Source: Streptomyces rapamycinicus NRRL 5491 | GTDB taxonomy: Bacteria > Actinomycetota > Actinomycetes > Streptomycetales > Streptomycetaceae | Length of the DNA: 64,000 bases | Assembly (NCBI RefSeq): GCF_024298965.1 | Contig: NZ_CP085193.1 | Location: 10,664,001-10,728,000, forward strand | Direction of reading: 5' to 3' | Shown: positions 29,310 to 37,600 of the stretch, piece after piece | Numbering within the stretch: the stretch's first letter is position 1 | Layout: each line of letters starts with the position of its first letter | Translations under genes and position numbers: made by a program | Notes under the pieces: generated by a model | What the model saw: only the letters and a program-made list of their open reading frames with translations | What the model was told of the DNA's origin: nothing | Database searches by the model: none

Positions 29310-30929
29310 ATGGGACATCTGGAGGCCGCGCACCTCGCCTACTTCCTGCCCGACGGCCGGCTGCTGCTCGGCGATGTGTCGTTCCGCGTCGCCGAGGGGA
29401 CGGTGGCCGCCCTCGTCGGGCCCAATGGCGCGGGCAAGACCACACTGCTGCGGCTGGTCTCCGGCGAGGTGGAGCCGCACGGCGGCACGGTCACGGTCAG
29501 CGGCTCCCTGGGGGTGATGCCGCAGTTCATCGGCTCGGTGCGCGATGAGCGGACGGTGCGCGACCTGCTGGTGTCGGTGGCCCAGCCCCGGATCCGCGAG
29601 GCCGCCCGCGCGGTGGACGAGGCCGAGCTGGCGATCATGGAGCGGGACGACGAGGCCGCCCAGCTGGCCTACGCACAGAGCCTGAGCGACTGGGCCGAGG
29701 CGCGCGGCTACGAGGCCGAGACGGTGTGGGACATGTGCACCACCGCGGCGCTGGGAGTGCCGTACGAACGGGCCCAGTGGCGCGAGGTGCGCACGCTCAG
29801 CGGCGGCGAGCAGAAGCGGCTGGTGCTGGAGGCGCTGCTGCGCGGGCCCGACGACGTGCTGCTGCTGGACGAGCCGGACAACTACCTGGACGTGCCGGGC
29901 AAGCAGTGGCTCGAGGAGCGGCTGCGCGAGACCCGTAAGACCGTGCTCTTCATCAGCCACGACCGGGAGCTGCTGGCCCGCGCGGCCGCCCGGATCGTCA
30001 GCGTCGAGCCGAGCCCGGCGGGCAGCGACGTGTGGGTGCACGGCGGCGGCTTCGCCACCTACCACGAGGCCCGCGAGGAGCGGTTCGAGCGCTTCGAGGA
30101 GCTCCGGCGGCGCTGGGACGAGAAGCACGCCCAGCTCAAACGGCTGGTGCTGGACATGCAGCGGTACGCGGCCCGCAGCGACGAGATGGCCTCCCGCTAT
30201 CAGGCCGCCAAGACCCGGCTGCGGAAGTTCGAGGAGGCCGGGCCGCCACCGGAGCCGCCGCGCAAACAGGACATCACCATGCGGCTCGCGGGCGGACGCA
30301 CCGGGGTGCGGGCGCTGACCTGCCGGGCACTGGAGCTCGAGGGGCTGATGCGCCCCTTCGACCTGGAGGTCTTCTACGGCGAACGGGTGGCCGTACTGGG
30401 CTCCAACGGCTCGGGCAAGTCCCACTTCCTGCGGCTCCTGGCGGGCCAGGACGTCGCCCACCGGGGGGAGTGGAAACTGGGCGCGCGGGTCGTGCCCGGC
30501 CACTTCGCCCAGACCCACGCCCATCCGGAGCTCTTCGGGCGCACGCTGGTCGACATCCTGTGGACCGAACACGCCCGGGACCGGGGACGCGCGATGAGCG
30601 CGCTGCGCCGCTATGAGCTCGACCGCCAGGGCGACCAGAACTTCGACCGGCTCTCGGGCGGTCAGCAGGCCCGGTTCCAGATCCTGCTGCTCGAACTGGC
30701 CGGGACGACGGCGCTGCTGCTGGACGAGCCCACGGACAACCTGGACCTGGAGTCGGCCGAGGCGCTCCAGGAAGGACTCGGAGCCTACGAGGGCACGGTG
30801 CTCGCGGTCACCCACGACCGCTGGTTCGCGCGGTCCTTCGACCGCTTCCTGGTCTTCGGATCGGACGGCGTCGTCCGCGAGACGGCGGAGCCGGTCTGGG
30901 ACGAGCGCCGCGTCGACCGGGTCCGCTGA
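29310..30929 (+). CDS. ABC-F family ATPase (energy-dependent translational factor/antibiotic-resistance type)
   Basis: A 539-aa soluble protein with two ABC cassettes and no membrane domain: Walker A GPNGAGKTT and GSNGSGKSH, signature LSGGEQKR and LSGGQQAR, Walker B LLLDEPDN and LLLDEPTD, with a charged inter-cassette linker (RRRWDEKHAQLKRL). ABC-F proteins act on ribosomes and some confer antibiotic protection. It lies 3.7 kb from the polyketide cluster, so a self-resistance role is possible but unsupported. Confidence 0.9.
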   Translation: MGHLEAAHLAYFLPDGRLLLGDVSFRVAEGTVAALVGPNGAGKTTLLRLVSGEVEPHGGTVTVSGSLGVMPQFIGSVRDERTVRDLLVSVAQPRIREAARAVDEAELAIMERDDEAAQLAYAQSLSDWAEARGYEAETVWDMCTTAALGVPYERAQWREVRTLSGGEQKRLVLEALLRGPDDVLLLDEPDNYLDVPGKQWLEERLRETRKTVLFISHDRELLARAAARIVSVEPSPAGSDVWVHGGGFATYHEAREERFERFEELRRRWDEKHAQLKRLVLDMQRYAARSDEMASRYQAAKTRLRKFEEAGPPPEPPRKQDITMRLAGGRTGVRALTCRALELEGLMRPFDLEVFYGERVAVLGSNGSGKSHFLRLLAGQDVAHRGEWKLGARVVPGHFAQTHAHPELFGRTLVDILWTEHARDRGRAMSALRRYELDRQGDQNFDRLSGGQQARFQILLLELAGTTALLLDEPTDNLDLESAEALQEGLGAYEGTVLAVTHDRWFARSFDRFLVFGSDGVVRETAEPVWDERRVDRVR

Positions 30930-30946
30930 GCGCTTCGCCGGGAGGA

Positions 30947-32137
30947 TCAGCGGTGGGGGCCGTTGACCGGCACCATCTTCTTCAGCTGCTCCACCGGGTG
31001 GAGCGGGGGCGAGCGCTGGATGACCACCATGGCGGCGTCATCGCCCAGCCGCCCGCCGACATGGGCCAGCAGATCGCGGCGGATGTGGTGCAGCAGCCCT
31101 TCGGGACCGCAGCCGCACCACTGCGCGACCCGCTGGGCCAGCGGATAGAAGGACCCGTCGGGGGCGCGGGCCTCGACCGCCCCGTCCGTGTAGAGCAGCA
31201 GCGTGTCGCCGTCATCGAAGGGCATGGTCTCGGGCGTGCCGGGGTCGCCCGAGCTCCTGGGGAGTTCGCACATGCCCAGCGGCGGGCCGGGATTGGCCGG
31301 GTGCAGCGTGGTCACATGGCCACCGTCCCGCAGCAGCAGGGGCGGCGGATGCCCGCAGTTGGCCGTCGTCACGGCGCCCTCGTCCGGGATGTCCACCAGC
31401 AGGGCGGTGATGAAGTGCTCGCGCAGTTCGTCGTCCGCCTCCGGCCGCGGCTGCTCGGCTCCGGCGTGCTCGGCACCGCCGTACTCGGCATTCGCGGTGG
31501 CGATGTGCTCGGCCAGGTGCCGGCAGACGCTGCGTTCCAGGACATCGGTGAACTCCAGCAGGCCGGGGGTCAGGTGGGCGGCTTCCCGGAAGGCGCCCAT
31601 CAGCACCGACGCGTCGCTGATGGAGGTCAGCCCCTTGCCCCGGACATCCCCGATGATCAGCCGGGTGCACTCCTCCACCCGGGTCGCGGCGTACAGGTCC
31701 CCGCCGATCTGCGCCTCGTCCTCGGCCGCCATGTACAGGGAGGCGACTCGCAGCGGGCCCAGCCGGTGCGGCAGCGGCCGGAGGACGACCCGCTGCGTGG
31801 CCTCGGACACCGACCGCACCCGGGCCAGCTCACGGTGGCGCCGCCGCTGCTCCCGGGCGTAGGCCGCGATGAGCAGCGAGAGCACGGCGAGGGCCGCGAG
31901 CTGCACCTGGTGGTTGACGTCGAAGCCGCCGCGCAGCGCCGCGATGAGTATCTGGGCGGCCACCGCCAGGGCGCCGATCAGCCCGGTGGTCCGGGGACCG
32001 GCGAACGACGGGGTGATGGCCGGGGCGACCACCAGCAGGGGGCCGAGGTGGACATGGGACGGGGCCATCAGATCCACCACGGTGATCAGGACGATCAACC
32101 CGACCGGGAGCGCCACCAAGGCGTGCCAGGTTGCCAT
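30947..32137 (-). CDS. Membrane-bound PP2C/SpoIIE-type serine phosphatase
   Basis: A 396-aa protein: four N-terminal transmembrane segments (residues about 5-105), a short coiled linker, then a SpoIIE-type PP2C phosphatase with metal ligands in IGGDLYAATR, IIGDVRGKG, LYTDGAVEAR and GDDAAMVVI. Such phosphatases dephosphorylate anti-sigma antagonists. An insertion of about 30 residues (AEYGGAEHAGAEQPRPEADD) sits in the middle. It is convergent with the ABC-F gene and 62 nt from the SARP stop. Confidence 0.88.
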   Translation of the reverse strand: MATWHALVALPVGLIVLITVVDLMAPSHVHLGPLLVVAPAITPSFAGPRTTGLIGALAVAAQILIAALRGGFDVNHQVQLAALAVLSLLIAAYAREQRRRHRELARVRSVSEATQRVVLRPLPHRLGPLRVASLYMAAEDEAQIGGDLYAATRVEECTRLIIGDVRGKGLTSISDASVLMGAFREAAHLTPGLLEFTDVLERSVCRHLAEHIATANAEYGGAEHAGAEQPRPEADDELREHFITALLVDIPDEGAVTTANCGHPPPLLLRDGGHVTTLHPANPGPPLGMCELPRSSGDPGTPETMPFDDGDTLLLYTDGAVEARAPDGSFYPLAQRVAQWCGCGPEGLLHHIRRDLLAHVGGRLGDDAAMVVIQRSPPLHPVEQLKKMVPVNGPHR

Positions 32138-32199
32138 GGCCTCATCAGGTCCGTCAGCCGTCGGCGAACTCCCACGTCTTCCACTGTGCACCCTCCCGG

Positions 32200-34152
32200 C
32201 TACAGAGGCTCCCTCCCCACCGGGCCCCACGCCCCCTGCCGGCCGGCCCGGACCCGGCCGATCGCCGCCGGAAGCACCGGGACGGCGGCTTCCTGGTCCT
32301 CCAGGCGCCGCAGCTCCTGGGCCGCCGCGTGTTCGATCTCCGACGCCTCCGCTTCCGCCCGCTCCCGGGCGTAGGCGGAGACCAGGCCGGGCAGCCAGAA
32401 CCGGGGCTCGGCGCCGGGGACGCCCGTGTGGACGACCTTCAGCAGCCGGGAGTCCGCCAGCCGCTCCAGCGCTTCCGCCACGTCGGGCACGGCGAGGCTC
32501 GGCAGCTCGGTCCCCGGGGGCGCGGACAGCCCCCGGACCCCGGACAGCCCGAGCATGCGGAACAGCCGGCGATCGTCCTCGGCCAGGCGGTGGTAGGCCG
32601 GGGCGAAGCAGGAACGCACGCTCAGCGGGCCATGGGTGAGTTCGTCCAGTGGCCTGGACCGGTGCGTCAGCCGGTGGGCGAGGTCCCCGAAACTCCAATG
32701 GGGCCGGGCCGCGAGCCTGGCCGCGGCGATGCGCAGGGCGAGCGGCAGACAGCCGCACAGCCGGGCCACCTCGCGCGCCGCCGCGAGGTCCCGGTCCACC
32801 TTCGCGGTGCCCACGACCCGCCGGAAGAGCATCAGGGCCTGGTGCAGGCTCATGTCGTCGTGCTCGACCCGGGAGGTGAGGGGGAGGCTGGTGAGCCGCG
32901 CCCGGCTGGTGATGATGACCGCGCTCTCCACGTTGCCCGGCAGCAGATGCCGGACCTGCGCCTCGTCGGCCGCGTCGTCGAGCACCGTGAGGACGCGCCG
33001 GCCACGGAGGCTGTCACGGAAGCAGGCGGCCTGGGCCCCGATCCCCTCGGGCAGCGCCGACATCGGGTGGTCCAGCGCGAGAAGCATCTGGGCGAGCGCC
33101 GCCGCGGGGTCGGTGGGGTGCCCGGTGCTGCCCCCGAGGTCGACGTAGAGCTGGCCGTCCGGGAACCAGGGGCGCAGCCGGTGCGCCAGATGGACGGCGG
33201 TCGCCGTCTTCCCCGATCCGCCCTGGCCGGTGATGGCGGTGACGGCCGTGGCGGTGCGGTCGCTCGCCGTCAGGGCGGGCGCCAGCACGTCCGTGGTCTC
33301 ACAGGGTACGAAGTCTGCTGTGTCGCCGGGGAGTTGGGAGGGCGCACGGCGGTCGGCCAGCGCCGCGAACGGCGGCCACACGGCGGTCGATCCGTGGTGC
33401 TTCGGCTGCGGTGACAGCAGCGCCCGGTACAGGCGCTGCACATCGGGGGTCGGCTCGGTGCCGAGCTCCTCGGCGAGCTTGGCCCGCAGATCGGCGTAGA
33501 CGGCGAGGGCCTCGGCCGGACGGCCCGACTGGTGCAGGGCCGACATCAGATGGCGGTACAGGGTCTCGCGCAGCGGATACCGCTCGATGAGCGGCTTGAG
33601 CCTGCTCACCACCTGGGCGTGGGCGCCCATGGCCAGCATCACATCGGTCTGCTCCTCCAGGGCGACCAGCCGCAGTTCGGCCAGCCGGTCGGCCTCCGCC
33701 GCGACGCAGTCGCCCGCGTCGGCGTCGCTGAACGCGTCCCCTTCCCAGAGGGACAGCGCGCGTTCGAGCCTGACCGCCGCCCCGTCGAGATAGCCCTTGT
33801 CCCGTTCCCGCATGGCGGCGGCGAGCAGCTTCTCGAACTGCTCGGAGTCGACTTCGGCGGGCACCAGCCGATATCCACCCGGCTGGGTCGATATCACGGA
33901 CGTAACGGTGTCCGGTCCGGCCAGGGACCGGAAAAGCGACCTGAGCCGGGACACCCTGACATGCACCGCGTTGAGCCGTTTGGTCGGAGGTGGATCCGGC
34001 GTTGTCGCCTCGACAATGTGATCGGTCGACACCGATTGTCCAGCATGAGCTAAGAGTTCGGCCAAGAACGCCCTGTCTCGCCTCCCGACCAGGGTTATCG
34101 GCGGGCCTTCCCCGTCGGAGACTCGCAAGGATCCCAGAACGTAGAACTTCAC
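32200..34152 (-). CDS. SARP-family regulator with NB-ARC ATPase domain (AfsR-like), TTA-containing
   Basis: A 650-aa pathway-type activator divergent from the type I PKS. Residues 1-95 are an OmpR-type winged helix (MKFYVLGSLRVSDG), about 100-245 a bacterial transcriptional activation domain, about 285-560 an NB-ARC-like ATPase with Walker A GQGGSGKTA and VLTVLDDAAD; there is no TPR tail. A single TTA codon (Leu34, at 34051-34053) makes translation depend on the bldA tRNA. The GTG start is by homology; ATG 34188 is an alternative. Upstream lie 13-bp tandem repeats. Confidence 0.87.
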   Translation of the reverse strand: MKFYVLGSLRVSDGEGPPITLVGRRDRAFLAELLAHAGQSVSTDHIVEATTPDPPPTKRLNAVHVRVSRLRSLFRSLAGPDTVTSVISTQPGGYRLVPAEVDSEQFEKLLAAAMRERDKGYLDGAAVRLERALSLWEGDAFSDADAGDCVAAEADRLAELRLVALEEQTDVMLAMGAHAQVVSRLKPLIERYPLRETLYRHLMSALHQSGRPAEALAVYADLRAKLAEELGTEPTPDVQRLYRALLSPQPKHHGSTAVWPPFAALADRRAPSQLPGDTADFVPCETTDVLAPALTASDRTATAVTAITGQGGSGKTATAVHLAHRLRPWFPDGQLYVDLGGSTGHPTDPAAALAQMLLALDHPMSALPEGIGAQAACFRDSLRGRRVLTVLDDAADEAQVRHLLPGNVESAVIITSRARLTSLPLTSRVEHDDMSLHQALMLFRRVVGTAKVDRDLAAAREVARLCGCLPLALRIAAARLAARPHWSFGDLAHRLTHRSRPLDELTHGPLSVRSCFAPAYHRLAEDDRRLFRMLGLSGVRGLSAPPGTELPSLAVPDVAEALERLADSRLLKVVHTGVPGAEPRFWLPGLVSAYARERAEAEASEIEHAAAQELRRLEDQEAAVPVLPAAIGRVRAGRQGAWGPVGREPL

Positions 34153-34666
34153 GGCGCGATCGTTGCACGGCACTCGCCCGAAAACCATCCTTGCTGATGG
34201 GGGAGTTGATCGGGAACTTGCTCGGAAGTCGACCTGGGAAGTCGACCTGGGAAGTCGACGGGGGGGGGAAGTCGGCCGGGGAAATGGTCCGCACCCCCGC
34301 GCGCGGTGATACCGGGCGCGCGCGGCGATTGACGCTACGTCACGCCCAATTGCGCAGCAAGCCCCATGGACACTACCGGTCACGTTGATCGCCGCGCTCG
34401 TGATCCCCGCACCGCCGGTGCTAATTTCGGCCGTATGACATCCGCGACTCCGGAGGAACACGTGCCCGCGGGGCAAGGGGCGATCTCCGGGTAAAGCCAA
34501 CCGGCCTGTTCACTCTTGTCGCCGTTCGCGGTTCGGTGTTCGCCGGTCGTCGGCGCTGCTGCAATTCCCATGGCCGCACGCCGTTGTCTCCCAGGGTTCC
34601 CGGAAGCGGAGAGCGCGGGCTCATATCGCGAGGAACCGTCTTGCTGTCTTCTTTCGGAGTGCTACT
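34153..34666. other. Divergent promoter region between SARP and PKS genes
   Basis: About 510 nt of non-coding DNA, holding the 13-bp tandem repeats (34224-34279) close to the SARP side. The PKS ribosome-binding site (CGGAG) lies near 34650. Both genes are expected to be driven from here. No ORF with normal codon use is present. Confidence 0.6.
34224..34279. repeat. 13-bp tandem repeats (GGAAGTCGACCTG), candidate regulator-binding iterons
   Basis: Head-to-tail copies GGAAGTCGACCTG at 34224-34236 and 34237-34249, a shorter copy GGAAGTCGACG at 34250-34260, and a diverged fourth (GGAAGTCGGCCGG) at 34267. They are 36 nt or more upstream of the SARP start. SARP proteins usually bind direct repeats, though typically heptamers at 11-bp spacing, so this 13-bp period is unusual. 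Confidence 0.7.
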
Positions 34667-37600
34667 GTGAGCCGTTCTGGAATGACCCCGGACGAACTGC
34701 GGGAACGTCTGGCTCCGCTGCCGCGGCACGAGCGGCTGGAGATTCTCCTGGGGCTCGTCTGCGGCAAGGTCGCCGAACAACGGGAAACCGGCGACGCGCG
34801 GTCCATCGACTCCCACACTCCCTTCCGCGCGCTCGGGCTCGTCCGTGACAAGGCGGCGGCTCTGCTGCGGAGTCTCACCGCGGCCACCGGTGTTCCGCTC
34901 TCCTCCGTCGCCGTCTTCGACCACCCCGACCCCGCCGCGCTCGCCGCTCATCTGCTCACCCGGCTCACCGGCCCGGAAGAGGAACTGGCGGAAGGGGACA
35001 GGGCGGAAGAGGGCAGGGCGGAAGAGGAGAGGACGCAGCGCCGGCCGGTGGCGCGCGGCCATACCGGCGGCCGGGCCGAAGACCCCATCGCCATCGTGGG
35101 AATGGCCTGCCGCTTCCCCGCCGGGATCAACTCCCCCGAAGAGCTGTGGGAGTTCCTGGAGCAGGGCGGCGACGCCGTCACCGGCTTCCCGGTGGACCGG
35201 GAATGGGACGTGGCGGGCATCTATCACCCCGACCCGGAGCACATGGGCACCTCCTACACCCGTTCCGGAGCCTTCATCGGCGATGTCGCCGACTTCGACG
35301 CGGACTTCTTCGGCATTTCACCCCGCGAGGCCGTGGCGATGGACCCACAGCAGCGGCTGCTGCTGGAAGTGGCCTGGGAAGCGGTCGAGCGGACCGGAAT
35401 AGCGCCGCACACCCTGCGCGGCAGTTCCACCGGGGTCTTCATCGGCACCAATGAGCAGGATTATCTGTCGCGCTTCTTCCAGCCCCCCGAGGAGAGCGAG
35501 GGATTCCTCATCTCCGGCAACGCGGCGAGCGTCCTGTCCGGCCGCGTCTCCTATGTGCTGGGCCTCCAGGGCCCGTCGGTGAGCGTGGACACCGCGTGCT
35601 CCTCCTCCCTCGTGGCCCTGCACCAGGCGTGCCGGTCGCTGCGCGACGGGGAGTGCGACCTGGCGCTCGGCGGGGGAGTGGCGCTGATGTCCTCACCCGG
35701 CGCCTTCATCGACTTCGCCCGCAAACGGGTGCACGCCGCCGACGGCAGGTGCAAGGCGTACGCGGACACCGCCGACGGCACCGGCTGGGGCGAGGGAGCG
35801 GGGGTCCTCGTACTGGAGCGGCTGGCCGACGCCCGCCGCGCCGGTCACCGTGTCCTCGCCCTGATCCGCGGCACCGCGGTGAACCAGGACGGCGCCTCCA
35901 ACGGGCTCTCCGCGCCCAACGGTCCCTCCCAGGAACGGGTCATCCGGCAGGCGCTCGCCGACGGCGGGCTGGAGCCGGGCCAGGTGGACGCGGTCGACGG
36001 CCACGGCACCGGCACACCCCTCGGCGACACCATCGAGGCACAGGCGCTGCTGGCCACCTACGGCCGGGGCCGGGACGGGGACCGGCCGCTGTGGCTGGGG
36101 TCGATCAAGTCCAACATCGGGCACACCCAGGCGGCCTCGGGCGTCGCCGGCCTCATCAAGATGGTCAAGGCCATGGAGCACCGGTGGCTGCCGAAGACCC
36201 TGCACGTCGACATCCCCTCCCGGCGGGTGCCGTGGGACTCGGGCGCGGTGCGGGTACTGGACAGCGGCCGCGCCTGGCCCGAAGGCGAGGAGCCGATGCG
36301 GGCCGGCGTGTCGTCCTTCGGCGTCTCCGGGACCAACGCCCACCTCGTCGTCGAGCAGCCACCCGCGGTGACCGCCACGCGGCCCACCACCGACCCCGCG
36401 TCCGCCACCGCCGTGCCATGGGTGCTGTCCGCCCGGACCGCCGACGCCCTGCGGGAACAGGCCGGGCGGCTGCGGACCACGGTGGCGCGGAACCCCGCGG
36501 CCTCCGTCACCGACATCGGAGCGGCCCTGGCCACCACCCGCTCGCCCTTCACCCACCGGGCGGTGCTGGTCGGATCGGACCGGGAGACCTTTGAGGATCT
36601 CCTCGCCGCCGTCGAGCGTGGCGAATCCGCCGAGAACGCGGTGACCGGCGCCGCCCGCCCCGGCCTCGGCCGCCCGGTGTTCGTCTTCCCCGGACAGGGC
36701 GCCCAGTGGCCCGGGATGGGCGCCGACCTCCTCGACTGGTCGCCCGCCTTCGCCCGCGCCCTCCGTGCGGTCGACGCCGCCTTCGCACCCCTGGTGACCT
36801 GGTCGGTGGAGGACATCCTGCGGCAGCGCCCCGGCGCGCCGTCGCTGGACGAGCCCGAAGTGCTCCAGCCGGTGTCGTTCGCGGTGTCGGTGGCCCTGGC
36901 CGAGCTGTGGCGGGCCCACGGTGTGGAACCGGCCGCCGTCGTAGGCCACTCCCAGGGCGAGGTGGCCGCCGCGGTGGTCGCCGGAGCCCTCGGCCTGGAG
37001 GACGCCGCCCTGATCATGGTCGTCCGCACCCGGGCCCTGATGCGGCTGCTCGGCAACGGAGCCATGGCGGCGGTGGACCTGCCCCTGGACGAGGTGGAGC
37101 GCCGGCTCGGCGGCTACGACGGCGAGATCTCGCTCGCGGCCGTCAACGGCCCCACCCAGATCACCGTCTCCGGCGCCCCCGAGGCCGTCGATGCCCTGCT
37201 GGCGGAGGTGCGCGCGGAAGGCGTCCGGGTGCGCAAGATCCGCGGCGCCGCCGCCGCGGGCCACTCCGCGCAGGTCGAGGCGTTGCGCGAGGAACTGGTC
37301 TCGGGACTGGCCGCCGTGACGCCGCGTTCGACGCATATCCCGTTCTACTCCTCGGTGACCGGGGAGCCGGTGGACACCGCGCGGCTGGACGCCGGGTACT
37401 GGTACGACAACGCCCGCCGGACCGTGCGCTTCGACCTGGCCGTACGGGCCGCGATGGCCGAGGGGCACACGGCGTTCCTGGAGGCCGGTCCGCATCCGCT
37501 CCTCACCGCGGCCGTCCAGGACCTGGCGTTCGACGCCCGGGTCGCGGCGGTGGCCGCCGGCTCGCTGCGCCGGAACGAGGACGGCCCCATGTGCTTCCGG

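Noticed and set aside
29310..30929. ABC-F gene as the cluster's self-resistance gene
   Set aside because: It lies beyond the SpoIIE-type gene and the SARP and is convergent to them; the pathway probably makes a polyene-type compound without a known ribosome target, so a link is not supported.
34667..34960. N-terminal ACP-like segment considered as a functional loading ACP
   Set aside because: The phosphopantetheine Ser is absent, so it cannot carry an acyl group; recorded as a pseudo-ACP instead.
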